A DNA stretch of 64,000 nt from RPQJ01 sp963823535 (GCA_963823535.1 CAWGLZ010000006.1:1240001-1304000), one strand, 5' to 3'; counted from the stretch's first letter, positions 16,743 through 27,197 are shown. The notes: generated by a model from the letters alone, not told the origin. Program-made: numbers and translations.

Positions 16743-17660
16743 CTAGAGGGAACTTTCGACCTCTCGCAGCAGCTTGAGGAATTCCATGACGGCGGGCGAG
16801 GGTGTGCGTCGCGCCAGGCGGACGATCCCGTAGCCGGTGTGGAGCGACGGCATCTCGAGCGGCAGGATGACGAGTTTCCCCAGCGCGACGTCGCGCTCGA
16901 TCTGGCGCGGCAGGGCCGCGCTTATCGCGTCACTCTCCAGTACGATCTGGCACGCGAGGAGGACGGTCTCGGCACGGATTTCGCCGGTGCTGGCGCCCTC
17001 CGGCAGGTCGTTCCTGAGGGCGAATTCGTGACTGCCTGCCAGGAATGACAGCCGCTGGGGAAGGCTCGTCATTGCCAGCGGGTATCGCTTCACGTCCTCG
17101 ATCGTGAGGTCGCTCTGTCCGGCGAGGGGGTGCTCTGCGCGGCAGTAGAACATGGCCTGATGCCGGGGCAAGGCCTCGACGCTGAGCTGGTCGTCCTCCA
17201 TGGCGGAGCTTGATTCGCAGATCGCGACATCCAGCTCGCCCAGCAGCACACCCCTGACCAGCTCGGGCCAGTCGTCGACCGACAGGTCGACGAGGAGTCT
17301 GGGATGCTGGCGCACCAGCCGCCCGACGGCCGTCCCGACCGAGATGTCGGCCGGGAACGGTCCAGCGCCGACGCGCAGCAGGCCGCCCTCGAGACGGATC
17401 ACCTGGTCGAGATCGCGCTCGAGTTCCCGGGCCATCGAGACCAGCGGCCCGGCCTGCGCGATCAGGCGCTCGCCGATAGCGGTCGGCTCCATGCGGTTGC
17501 GATCCCGATCGAAGAGGCGCGCACCGATCGTCTCCTCGAGATTCTGCAGGCTCCGGGTCAGGGCTGGCTGGGAAAGCCCGATCGCTTCGGCCGCCCGGGC
17601 GAAGTTGCGGTAGCGATCGAGTGCGAGGACGTGCCGCAGCTGCCGGAGGTCGAGTTTCAT
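16743..17660 (-). CDS. LysR-family transcriptional regulator
   Basis: A 305-residue LysR regulator. The winged helix-turn-helix is at 5-65 ('LRQLRHVLALDRYRNFARAA', 'LSQPALTRSLQNLEETIGAR'), followed by the linker helix and a periplasmic-binding-protein-like effector domain ('LRVGAGPFPADISVGTAVGR', 'GELDVAICES'). It is divergently placed, 117 bases from the tandem sulfatases, so these are the obvious targets together with its own gene. The effector cannot be inferred. Confidence 0.93.
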   Translation of the reverse strand: MKLDLRQLRHVLALDRYRNFARAAEAIGLSQPALTRSLQNLEETIGARLFDRDRNRMEPTAIGERLIAQAGPLVSMARELERDLDQVIRLEGGLLRVGAGPFPADISVGTAVGRLVRQHPRLLVDLSVDDWPELVRGVLLGELDVAICESSSAMEDDQLSVEALPRHQAMFYCRAEHPLAGQSDLTIEDVKRYPLAMTSLPQRLSFLAGSHEFALRNDLPEGASTGEIRAETVLLACQIVLESDAISAALPRQIERDVALGKLVILPLEMPSLHTGYGIVRLARRTPSPAVMEFLKLLREVESSL

Positions 17661-17691
17661 GCGCGCAAGTTATCAGAACCGCTTCGGAAAC

Positions 17692-17756
17692 TCATTGGAC
17701 GCATCGGCCGGAGCCCCGTAGGGTTCCGCGACCCGGCACAAAGCCGGATCCAATGA
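17692..17756. promoter_or_regulatory. 8-bp inverted repeat between regulator and sulfatase genes
   Basis: In the divergent region there is an exact inverted pair TCATTGGA (17692-17699) and TCCAATGA (17749-17756), 49 bases apart; the second copy ends 21 bases before the sulfatase start. Two mirrored half-sites in the control region of a divergent LysR gene could be operator half-sites, but the spacing is larger than the usual T-N11-A box and no experiment supports it. Confidence 0.3.
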
Positions 17757-17777
17757 TTGGTTTCAGGGGAGGAATCA

Positions 17778-19379
17778 ATGGACGAGTCCAAAGCACGGCG
17801 AGCAATCGCCGGCGCGCTGGTGGCTGTCGCTGCGATGGGCGCCATGGCGACCGCGAATGCCACGGGCGACCGGCCCAATATTCTGGTGATCTTCGGCGAC
17901 GACGTCGGCTACTTCAACGTCAGCGCCTACAACCACGGCATGATGGGCTACCAGACGCCCAACATCGACCGGGTCGCCAACGAAGGCGCGGTCTTCACCG
18001 ACGCCTATGCCCAGCAGAGCTGCACGGCGGGGCGCGCGGCCTTCATCACCGGCCAGTCTCCGATGCGCACGGGCCTCACCAAGGTCGGCCTGCCCGGCGC
18101 GCCCGAGGGGCTTTCTGCCAAGGATCCGACGCTCGCCAACCTGCTCAAGGGCCTCGGATACGCCACCGGCCAGTTCGGCAAGAACCACCTCGGCGACCGC
18201 AACGAGTTCATCCCGACGCTGCACGGATTCGATGAATTCTTCGGCAATTTCTACCACCTGAATGCGGAAGAGGAGCCGGAGAACCCGGATTACCCGAAGA
18301 ACCCCGCCTTCAAGGAGAAGTTCGGCCCCCGCGGCGTCTTCAAGTGCGTCGCAACGGCGACCGTCACGCCGGGTGGCGATCCGCGCTTCGGCCCCTGGGG
18401 CAAGCAGAAGTGCGAGGACACGGGTCCGCTCACCAAGCAGCGCATGGAGACCATCGACTACGAGGTCGCCGATGCGGCGGCGGACTTCATCAAGCGCAAG
18501 CATGCCGACGACAAGCCGTGGTTCGTGTGGTTCAACACCAGCCGCATGCACGTCTGGACGCACCTGCGCCCCGAAAGCAAGGACAAGACCGGCCTCGGCA
18601 TCTACGCCGACGGCATGGTCGAGCACGACAATCACGTGGGGCAGATGCTCAGCCTCCTCGACGAACTCGGCGTCACCGAGAACACGATCGTGATCTGGAG
18701 TTCCGACAACGGCGCCGAGGTCATGAGCTGGCCCGACGGTGGCACGACGCCGTTCCGCGGCGAGAAGAACACCAACTGGGAAGGTGGCTATCGCGTCCCG
18801 CTGGTCGTGCGCTGGCCCGGTGTGATCAAGCCCGGAACCGAGGTCAACGACATCATCTCCCACGAAGACTGGGTGCCGACGCTGATGGCGGCCGTCGGGC
18901 AGCCGGACCTCAAGGCGGAACTCGCCAGGGGCAAGTCGGTCGCAGGGAACACCTACAAGGTTCACCTCGACGGCTACAACCTGATGCCCGCGTTCCAGGG
19001 GCAGGGAGAGTGGCCACGCCGCGAGTTCCTGTACTGGACGGACGACGGCAACGTCGCCGGGCTGCGCTACGACCAGTGGAAGCTGGTCTTCATGGAGCAG
19101 CGCGCGGAAAGCTTCGAGGTGTGGGAGGAGCCGCTGGTCACGCTGCGCACGCCGAAGCTCTTCAGCCTGCGCTCGGATCCGTTCGAGCGCGCCGATCGCG
19201 ACGGCATCGGCTACAAGACCTGGCGCTTCGAGCGAGTCTTCCTGCTGGCCCCGGCGCAGGTCTACGTGAAACAGTGGCTGGACAGCTTCAGGGAGTTCCC
19301 GCCGCGCCAGAAGCCGGGCAGCTTCAACCTGAGCGATGCCATGGAAGCCCTGTCTGCCGGCACCGGCGGCAAGAACTGA
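17778..19379 (+). CDS. Arylsulfatase with C-T-A-G-R formylglycine motif (first of tandem pair)
   Basis: A 533-residue exported sulfatase hydrolysing sulfate esters in the periplasm. Signal peptide 1-29; metal ligands Asp41-Asp42 in 'VIFGDDVG'; the residue to be converted to formylglycine is Cys82 in 'QQSCTAGRAAFITGQSPMRT'. The motif is C-x-A-x-R rather than the canonical C-x-P-S/x-R. Further family landmarks: 'WFVWFNTSRMHVWTHLR', 'IVIWSSDNGAEVMSWPDGG', 'FRGEKNTNWEGGYRVPL'. GGAGG lies 6 bases before the ATG at 17778, deciding the start. A near-identical paralogue follows after 16 bases. Substrate unknown. A formylglycine-generating enzyme gene is not in the window. Confidence 0.93.
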   Translation: MDESKARRAIAGALVAVAAMGAMATANATGDRPNILVIFGDDVGYFNVSAYNHGMMGYQTPNIDRVANEGAVFTDAYAQQSCTAGRAAFITGQSPMRTGLTKVGLPGAPEGLSAKDPTLANLLKGLGYATGQFGKNHLGDRNEFIPTLHGFDEFFGNFYHLNAEEEPENPDYPKNPAFKEKFGPRGVFKCVATATVTPGGDPRFGPWGKQKCEDTGPLTKQRMETIDYEVADAAADFIKRKHADDKPWFVWFNTSRMHVWTHLRPESKDKTGLGIYADGMVEHDNHVGQMLSLLDELGVTENTIVIWSSDNGAEVMSWPDGGTTPFRGEKNTNWEGGYRVPLVVRWPGVIKPGTEVNDIISHEDWVPTLMAAVGQPDLKAELARGKSVAGNTYKVHLDGYNLMPAFQGQGEWPRREFLYWTDDGNVAGLRYDQWKLVFMEQRAESFEVWEEPLVTLRTPKLFSLRSDPFERADRDGIGYKTWRFERVFLLAPAQVYVKQWLDSFREFPPRQKPGSFNLSDAMEALSAGTGGKN

Positions 19380-19395
19380 TCGGGGGGCACAGGAC

Positions 19396-21057
19396 ATGAA
19401 CAGCAAACAGAAGCGATTCAGCACTTTCGCCGCCCTGGTCGGAGCCACCGTGCTCCTCGCCGGCTGCGGCAAGAAAGACAACAGTGGTGCTCCGAGCGCG
19501 ACATCCGACGCCGCCAAGCCCGTCGCGGGTTCGATGGCCGCGGGCGATGGTGCGCGCCCGAATATCCTGGTGATCTTCGGCGACGACGTGGGTGTCTGGA
19601 ACGTCAGCGCCTACAACCGGGGCATGATGGGCTACCGCACGCCCAACATCGATCGCATCGCCCGCGAAGGCGCGATGTTCACCGACGCCTACGCACAGCA
19701 GAGCTGCACGGCTGGGCGCGCGGCGTTCATCACCGGGCAGTCGCCGATGCGCACGGGTCTCACCAAGGTCGGCTTGCCTGGCGCCCCCGAGGGACTCTCC
19801 GCCAAGGATCCGACGCTCGCCAACCTGCTCAAGGCCAAGGGCTATGCGACGGGCCAGTTCGGCAAGAACCACCTCGGCGACCGCAACGAGTTCCTGCCCA
19901 CGCTGCACGGCTTCGACGAATTCTTCGGCAACTTCTACCACCTGAATGCCGAGGAGGAGCCCGAGAACCCCGACTATCCGAAGGACCCGAAGTTCAAGGA
20001 AATGTTCGGTCCCCGCGGTGTCTTCAAGTGCAAGGCGACGAGCAAGGTGAGTTCGCTGCCGGACGATCCGCGCTTTGGCGCCTGGGGCAAGCAGGACTGC
20101 GAGGACACGGGTCCGCTCAACACGAAGCGCATGGAGACCATCGACTACGAGGTCGCCGATGTCGCGACGGACTTCATCAAGCGCCAGCACGCCGACGGCA
20201 AGCCGTGGTTCGTCTGGTTCAACACCAGCCGCATGCACGTCTGGACGCACCTGCGGGAGGAATACCAGAACAAGACCGGCCTCGGCCTCTACGCCGACGG
20301 CATGGTCGAGCACGACAATCACGTGGGGCAGATGCTTGCGCTGCTCGACGAGCTGGGGGTCACCGACAACACGATCGTGATCTGGAGCTCGGACAACGGC
20401 GCCGAAGTCATGAGCTGGCCGGACGGCGGTGCGACGCCGTTCCGCGGCGAGAAGAACACCAACTGGGAAGGTGGCTACCGGGTACCGCTGGTGGTCCGCT
20501 GGCCGGGCGTGATCAAGCCGGGCAGCAAGATCAACGACATCATCTCGCACGAGGACTGGGTGCCGACGCTGATGGCGGCCGTCGGCGAGCCGGACCTCAA
20601 GGACAACCTGCTCAAGGGCTCCAAGGTCGCCGGCACGGACTACAAGGTGCACATCGACGGCTACAACCTGATGCCCGCGTTCCAGGGCCAGGGCGAGTGG
20701 CCGCGCCGCGAGTTCCTCTACTGGACCGACGACGGCAACATCGCGGGCCTGCGCTACGACCGCTGGAAGCTGGTGTTCATGGAGCAGCGGGCCGAGAGCT
20801 TCGAGGTCTGGGAGGAGCCACTCGTGACCCTCAGGACGCCCAAGCTGTTCGACCTGCGCGCGGATCCGTTCGAACGCGCCGACCACGACGGTATCGGCTA
20901 CAAGACCTGGCGCTTCGAGCGCATCTTCCTGCTGGCCCCGGCGCAGGTCTACGTGAAGAACTGGCTCAAGAGCTTCGAGGAGTTCCCGCCGCGGCAGAAG
21001 CCAGGCAGCTTCAACCTGAGCGACGCGATGGACAAGCTTTCCGCTTCCGGCGGGTAG
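19396..21057 (+). CDS. Arylsulfatase lipoprotein with C-T-A-G-R motif (second of tandem pair)
   Basis: A 553-residue paralogue of the preceding sulfatase, nearly colinear and identical at most positions from 'RPNILVIFGDDVG' onward, but with a different N-terminus: a lipobox 'TVLLAGC' (Cys24) and a Gly/Ala/Ser linker, so it should be membrane-anchored where the first is soluble. Metal ligands Asp63-Asp64; formylglycine Cys104 in 'QQSCTAGRAAFITG'. ATG at 19396 follows 'cacaggac'. The pair looks like a tandem duplication with diversification of localisation. The two gene products probably attack the same or related sulfate esters. Confidence 0.93.
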   Translation: MNSKQKRFSTFAALVGATVLLAGCGKKDNSGAPSATSDAAKPVAGSMAAGDGARPNILVIFGDDVGVWNVSAYNRGMMGYRTPNIDRIAREGAMFTDAYAQQSCTAGRAAFITGQSPMRTGLTKVGLPGAPEGLSAKDPTLANLLKAKGYATGQFGKNHLGDRNEFLPTLHGFDEFFGNFYHLNAEEEPENPDYPKDPKFKEMFGPRGVFKCKATSKVSSLPDDPRFGAWGKQDCEDTGPLNTKRMETIDYEVADVATDFIKRQHADGKPWFVWFNTSRMHVWTHLREEYQNKTGLGLYADGMVEHDNHVGQMLALLDELGVTDNTIVIWSSDNGAEVMSWPDGGATPFRGEKNTNWEGGYRVPLVVRWPGVIKPGSKINDIISHEDWVPTLMAAVGEPDLKDNLLKGSKVAGTDYKVHIDGYNLMPAFQGQGEWPRREFLYWTDDGNIAGLRYDRWKLVFMEQRAESFEVWEEPLVTLRTPKLFDLRADPFERADHDGIGYKTWRFERIFLLAPAQVYVKNWLKSFEEFPPRQKPGSFNLSDAMDKLSASGG

Positions 21058-21089
21058 GGCACCATCTAGGCCGAACGTAGCTGTTTGAC

Positions 21090-21122
21090 GGGGTGGGACC
21101 GGTGCAACATCGGTCCCACCCC
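21090..21122 (+). terminator. Hairpin after the sulfatase pair
   Basis: A perfect 12-bp stem (GGGGTGGGACCG / CGGTCCCACCCC) with a 9-base loop lies 32 bases after the sulfatase stop. It lacks a strong U-run, so it may be a pause or processing hairpin or a Rho-independent terminator of modest strength. It sits 21 bases before the next gene. Confidence 0.6.
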
Positions 21123-21143
21123 TCTACGACTGCGGAAGTCACG

Positions 21144-22160
21144 ATGCATCCCTGGATCAATGCCCTGAGCACGCTCCGCGCTGTCGGTCTCGCAGCAAGC
21201 CTGCTGATGGCGTCGTCGTCCGCCATCGCGGCGGACGCCTTGCCGTCGTGGCAGGACGGTCCTGCGAAGCAGCGTATCGTCGGCTTCGTGCAGACCGTAA
21301 CCACGGTGGGTGGCAAGGAGTACGTGGCGCCGGCCGAGCGCATCGCCGTCTTCGACAACGACGGCACGCTGTGGTCCGAGCAGCCGACGTATTTCCAGCT
21401 CGCCTTCGCGCTCGATCGCGTGAAGGAACTGGCGCCGGCACATCCTGACTGGAAGACGACGCAGCCGTTCAAGGCGGCGCTCGAGGGCGACATGAAGGCG
21501 CTGGCCGCCGGTGGCGAGCATGCCCTGCTCGACCTCGTCATGGCGACCCACGCCGGCAATACGACGGAGCAGTTCAAGGCCATCGTGCGCGACTGGCTTG
21601 CGAAGGCGCGTCATCCGCAGGCCGACCGGCCCTACACGGAGCTCATCTACCAGCCCCAGCTCGAGTTGATGAACTACCTGCGTGCCAACGGTTTCAAGGT
21701 CTTCATCGTGTCGGGCGGCGGCATCGAGTTCCTGCGTGCGTTCGCCGAGCCGGTCTATGGCGTGCCCCCCGAGCAGGTGATCGGCTCGAGCATCAGGACG
21801 CGCTACGAGCTGCGCGACGGACAGCCCGCGCTGGTGCGCTCGCCCGAGATCGATTTCATCGACGACAAGGCCGGCAAGCCTGTCGGCATCAATAAGCACA
21901 TCGGTCGGCGGCCGATCCTGGCCTTCGGCAACTCGGACGGCGACTTCGAGATGCTGGAGTGGACGACGGCGGGCGCCGGCCCGCGCCTCGGCCTGCTGGT
22001 CCACCACGACGATGCCGAACGCGAGTTCGCCTACGACCGCAATTCGTCCGTGGGACGCCTCGATCGTGGCCTCGACGAGGCAGGCGATCGGGGCTGGGTC
22101 GTCGTCAGCATCAGGAACGACTGGCGGCTCGTTTACCCGCCGGCACAGGCCGGCAACTGA
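21144..22160 (+). CDS. Exported HAD-superfamily phosphatase
   Basis: A 338-residue protein with a signal peptide (1-30, cleavage after 'SSSAIAA') and a haloacid dehalogenase core: Asp71 and Asp73 in 'IAVFDNDGTLWSEQ' (nucleophile and acid/base), 'FKVFIVSGGGIEFLRAF' (motif II), Lys in 'DKAGKP', and 'LAFGNSDGDFEML' (motif IV). A large cap is inserted after motif I. A periplasmic phosphomonoesterase is likely; phosphoserine-phosphatase-like proteins of this length are known in proteobacteria. The start is the ATG after 'ctgcggaagtcacg'; the upstream 17 codons overlap the hairpin. It follows the sulfatases in the same direction and may help scavenge esters. Confidence 0.88.
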   Translation: MHPWINALSTLRAVGLAASLLMASSSAIAADALPSWQDGPAKQRIVGFVQTVTTVGGKEYVAPAERIAVFDNDGTLWSEQPTYFQLAFALDRVKELAPAHPDWKTTQPFKAALEGDMKALAAGGEHALLDLVMATHAGNTTEQFKAIVRDWLAKARHPQADRPYTELIYQPQLELMNYLRANGFKVFIVSGGGIEFLRAFAEPVYGVPPEQVIGSSIRTRYELRDGQPALVRSPEIDFIDDKAGKPVGINKHIGRRPILAFGNSDGDFEMLEWTTAGAGPRLGLLVHHDDAEREFAYDRNSSVGRLDRGLDEAGDRGWVVVSIRNDWRLVYPPAQAGN

Positions 22161-22304
22161 GGTTCGCGCACAGTCGATGCCTGCAATTTACGCCGCCCCG
22201 GGTGGGACAAGCTGAACCTTACCCCCCCAAGCCCCCGCCCGGGGTTGGCGTCCTTGCATGGGTGACGGCAGAATCGCGCCGTCACCGCACTCCTGGAGAT
22301 CTCG

Positions 22305-22724
22305 ATGCATCTCGCAGCCTTTGTCCGACCGGCACTGCTGGTCGTGATTTCGATGTTCGCAGGATCCGTCGTGCTGGCGCAGGAGCCCGCGCCCGACGCC
22401 ACGGCCCACCTGAAGTACTCCAACAAGTGGCGCATCGAGGTGAAGGAAGGCGCGAACAACGACGGCGTCATGCGCTTCCGGTTGACACCCGAGGGCGAGT
22501 CGGCGATCGACGTGGCCGTCAACATCCGCGACGGACGTTCGGAGAACGGAGTGGCCCGCGACGTCAAGAACGCCTTCAAGAGTGCACTCGACCCGAAGCG
22601 CTTCCACATCGAGGGTGACGACGGCGAGGACGTGCTGCTCAAGAAGAAAGGCGGCCCGGACTTTGCGCTTCAGCTGCTCGAGTCCACCCTCAAGGGCACG
22701 CACGTCGACCTCGAACGCGAGTAG
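22305..22724 (+). CDS. Exported hypothetical protein (139 aa)
   Basis: A small secreted protein with a signal peptide ending at 'SVVLAQ' and a mature part of about 114 residues rich in charged amino acids, with beta-rich segments such as 'NKWRIEVKEGANNDGVMRF' and 'AIDVAVNIRDGRSEN'. I do not recognise a family. The ribosome site 'tggag' lies 8-10 bases upstream. The 144-base gap before it contains a C/G-rich tract but nothing I can name. It converges on the acyl-CoA ligase gene across a strong hairpin. Confidence 0.75.
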   Translation: MHLAAFVRPALLVVISMFAGSVVLAQEPAPDATAHLKYSNKWRIEVKEGANNDGVMRFRLTPEGESAIDVAVNIRDGRSENGVARDVKNAFKSALDPKRFHIEGDDGEDVLLKKKGGPDFALQLLESTLKGTHVDLERE

Positions 22725-22769
22725 GTTTCGCGCTGCGCGGTGAGTCGACCGACACGCAGAGGCGCGCAG

Positions 22770-22798
22770 CCGGATGACGGGCCGTGCCCGTCATCCGG
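22770..22798. terminator. Bidirectional hairpin between convergent genes
   Basis: A perfect 13-bp stem (CCGGATGACGGGC / GCCCGTCATCCGG) with a 3-base loop lies between the stops of the 139-residue protein and the acyl-CoA ligase, which face each other. It has no U-run on either strand but its position and stability fit a shared terminator. Confidence 0.7.
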
Positions 22799-22809
22799 GT
22801 CATGCCTGT

Positions 22810-24441
<1,632 letters not shown>

Positions 24442-24512
24442 CGTCTTTCTCCCGGGCGTTTGGTTCTGGCTTGTCGGTTGTAGTCGACAGAGTACCGCCC
24501 GTCGCCCGTCCG

Positions 24513-25700
24513 CTAAAGTACCTGCAGCGTCTTTTCCGGCGACTCGAGGCGGATGCCCGCGTACTCGCAGCGCCCGTGACCACGCTGGAACAGGCTGTTC
24601 GCGATCAGCCACACCCGCACGATCTCGCCGGCCTGGCCACCGATGATCCGCGCATAGTCGGCCTGGACGTCGCGCTCCTCGTCGAGCCATTGCCCGAGCC
24701 CGAGCGGACCGGAGCGCACGACCACGTGGGTCTCCTTGTCCTTCCAGGTCGGCAGCGGGCAGCGGTAGACGGTGCCCTCGGGCAGCGAGGCGCTCCAGTA
24801 GTAGGTGAGGTCCTGCCCGTCGTCGAACTCGACCGCGATGCTCAGGTAGTCGTGCGAGGGCAGCGTGTCCTCCGCCACGTCGATGGGCAGTTCCTCGACA
24901 CGCCAGGACCAGTGGAGCCGGGTGCCGGGGACGAGCGGCACGTGCGCGTCGTGGCGCAGGACGCCGGCGTCGCAGTGCGTGTGGCAGGCGATGGCTGCCC
25001 GTCCATCGGGCGTCGTGGACGGTCGATACATCTCCCCGGGGCCGAGGAACCAGAGGTAGTCCCAGTGCTCCGGCGTCGGCGCGGGATCGTCGAGGCGCCC
25101 GGCTTCCGCGAGCACCAGGCCTGGCACCTGCGGGGCTCCCGCGAGATCGCGAATCAGGGTCTGCACGTCCGCGCCCGGCACCCAGCGCAGGACCAGCACC
25201 GAAAGGCCACCCGATACCCTGGCATAGTCGCCGGCCGGCGTAGACAGGCGTCCCGCCGGATCCGCCCACTCCCCGGGAAAGTAGCTCGCCAGCCAGAGCC
25301 TGCCACTCTGCCGTGCAACGAACGTATGCGTGCTGCGCGTTCCCCGGAAGACGGGTCCGTGCTCGCCGATGCGGCACCAGAGCTGGAACGCCGGGCCGAT
25401 CCAGAGGTCGAGCAGGCGGGAGAGCACGACCCGGCCGTCCGCAAGCAGCGTGACGGATTCGCCCGCGACGAGGTCCAGTCCGGTGTCGTGCCACGGGGGC
25501 TCGTTGGCAGGCAACCGATAAAAGCGGCCTTCACGGAGGAGCCCCGGCGGCAGCGATCCAAGCCAGGGCTCGAGCGTCGCGCGGAAGGCGGCGTCACCGG
25601 TGGGCGGGGTCGCCGCGTCCGACAGTCGTCGTCGCAGGCCGCGCCAGGCGAGGCGGGCCGTGATCGATATCTCATGTGCAATTGCACGCAGTTGCGGCAT
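24513..25700 (-). CDS. DUF3047 domain protein with N-terminal lectin-like domain
   Basis: A 395-residue protein. The C-terminal ~200 residues are DUF3047: 'HWSWRVEELPIDVAEDTLPS', 'DLTYYWSASLPEGTVYRCPL', 'WKDKETHVVVRSGPLGLGQW', 'GEIVRVWLIANSLFQRGHG'. The N-terminal region ('PPWHDTGLDLVAGESVTLLA', 'FQLWCRIGEHGPVFRG', 'GRLWLASYFPGEW') resembles the LecA/PA-IL-type beta-sandwich, a galactose-binding fold, by pattern only. There is no signal peptide. The function of DUF3047 is unknown. It lies between wax-ester synthase and acyl-CoA ligase genes in one transcription direction (36- and 71-base gaps), suggesting a lipid-linked role. Confidence 0.8.
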   Translation of the reverse strand: MPQLRAIAHEISITARLAWRGLRRRLSDAATPPTGDAAFRATLEPWLGSLPPGLLREGRFYRLPANEPPWHDTGLDLVAGESVTLLADGRVVLSRLLDLWIGPAFQLWCRIGEHGPVFRGTRSTHTFVARQSGRLWLASYFPGEWADPAGRLSTPAGDYARVSGGLSVLVLRWVPGADVQTLIRDLAGAPQVPGLVLAEAGRLDDPAPTPEHWDYLWFLGPGEMYRPSTTPDGRAAIACHTHCDAGVLRHDAHVPLVPGTRLHWSWRVEELPIDVAEDTLPSHDYLSIAVEFDDGQDLTYYWSASLPEGTVYRCPLPTWKDKETHVVVRSGPLGLGQWLDEERDVQADYARIIGGQAGEIVRVWLIANSLFQRGHGRCEYAGIRLESPEKTLQVL

Positions 25701-25736
25701 GGGTGGGCAGGCTCCGGGACGGGTCCCGCCGGAAGG

Positions 25737-27197
25737 TCAGCGCACAGCGCCGCGGCGCAGCGATCGCTTCGCCACCTTCCGGCGGGGACCACGCTTTCGA
25801 GCGGCGTGCGCACGCGCGGCAGGTTTCCTCGGCGTGCGGCGGGTGATGTCCGCCTCGAGTTGAGGCACGGCCGCGGCCGTGTAGTCCGCCAGCCGCCGGA
25901 GATCCGGGATGGCCTCCCGCAGGGCGATGAAGGTCACGTGCAGGTCGTCGACGTACGTCGTCGCGGTGATGTTGAGGACCTGGTGATGCGCGACCACCGA
26001 GACCGGCAGTGCCAGCTCGACCTCCGCCCCGTTGAAATACACGCGTTGCTCCAGTCCTGCGGGATTCGAGACCACCGTGTTGGCGAGCATCGGCAGCGTG
26101 CCGAGACCCAGCGACTCGATGGCGCTGGCGACGGAATGCTGCACGATGGAGTACAGCGTGAGCGCACCGGCGGACAGGTTGCGTTTCTCTTCCTTGACCT
26201 GGCCCGTTTCATGGACGACCTGTGCCAGCCGCTCCGCGGGCGACGCACCCGGCGCTCCCAGGGGCACCTGCAGGATGCTGATGCGGTTGCCGGCACCGCC
26301 ATGGTCGTCGAGTGCCACGGGCATGTCGGCGACGAGCGGTCGGTCGGGCGGCGTGTCGTGCTCCTCGAGGTAACGCTGCATCGCCATGTCGAGGACAGTG
26401 AGCAGCACGTCGTTGACCTTCGCCCCGCCACGGCGGGCGATCTCCCGGACCTGCGGCAACGAGAGGACGCAGTGGGCAAGCACGCGGTTCGAGCTCGGCC
26501 GTGTCTTGAGCACGTCCGGCGTCGACACGAACGGTGCCGCGAGGCCACGGCCGAGACCGAGGTCGCGCAGGCCCAGGTGCCACACGAGGCGCAGCAGGTC
26601 GCCGGCCGTCCGCGCGGTCTCACCGACGGGCCGTAGCCATGCCTCGATGCCGCGCCCGCGATGCTGGCCGCCCGGGGTCGACACGTGCCGCATGCCCTCC
26701 CAGATGGCCCGCGGTCGTCGGGCATTTCTGCTGGTCGAGACCATGGTGTTGAGCGCGCGGATGAAGCCGATGCCGTCGATGAGTCCGTGGTGTGTCTTGA
26801 AGTACAGGACCACGCGGCCACCCGCCAGGCCCGTGAACACGTGCTGCTCCCACAGCGGGGCATCGCGCCGCAGGGGCTGCACGTGGATCTCGCAGACGCG
26901 CTCGAACAGTTGCTCGAGATCGGTGCCGGCCGGCAGGCGATGGCGATGCACCTGCGACGCGGGGTCCATGTGCCTGTCCTCGACGAGCGAGAGCATTCCG
27001 ACCACAGCGCCGTTCTTCAGCCGGTAGTTGAACGGCGGACCGACCGGGCGACGCAGCATCATGCGCACGAGGCGGTCTGCAAACCTCGGGCCTGCGCCCT
27101 TCGGAGGCACGAGCACGAACAGCGCTCCGATGTTCATCGGTCGCTGCTCGGTCTCGAGCAGGAAAAACGCCTGGTCAACCGCGGACAGCCGGGGCAT
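25737..27197 (-). CDS. Wax ester synthase / diacylglycerol acyltransferase (WS/DGAT)
   Basis: A 486-residue bifunctional acyltransferase that makes wax esters or triacylglycerol from acyl-CoA. The active site 'KTHHGLIDG' (His136, His137, Asp141) is complete, and family landmarks 'LSAVDQAFFLLETEQRPMNI', 'DAPLWEQHVFTG', 'GGAKVNDVLLTVLDMAMQRY', 'NTVVSNPAGLEQRVYFNGAE' are present. The last ~35 residues are an extra, very basic Arg/Lys/Ala/Pro tail ending 'RKVAKRSLRRGAVR', not usual in the family. It heads a run with DUF3047 and acyl-CoA ligase genes: a neutral-lipid storage cluster. Confidence 0.93.
   Translation of the reverse strand: MPRLSAVDQAFFLLETEQRPMNIGALFVLVPPKGAGPRFADRLVRMMLRRPVGPPFNYRLKNGAVVGMLSLVEDRHMDPASQVHRHRLPAGTDLEQLFERVCEIHVQPLRRDAPLWEQHVFTGLAGGRVVLYFKTHHGLIDGIGFIRALNTMVSTSRNARRPRAIWEGMRHVSTPGGQHRGRGIEAWLRPVGETARTAGDLLRLVWHLGLRDLGLGRGLAAPFVSTPDVLKTRPSSNRVLAHCVLSLPQVREIARRGGAKVNDVLLTVLDMAMQRYLEEHDTPPDRPLVADMPVALDDHGGAGNRISILQVPLGAPGASPAERLAQVVHETGQVKEEKRNLSAGALTLYSIVQHSVASAIESLGLGTLPMLANTVVSNPAGLEQRVYFNGAEVELALPVSVVAHHQVLNITATTYVDDLHVTFIALREAIPDLRRLADYTAAAVPQLEADITRRTPRKPAARAHAARKRGPRRKVAKRSLRRGAVR

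Noticed and set aside
17775..19517. Long antisense frames over both sulfatase genes (580 and 520 codons)
   Set aside because: They mirror each other only because the sense paralogues are near-identical; no protein-like composition, and the sense frames have all sulfatase motifs.
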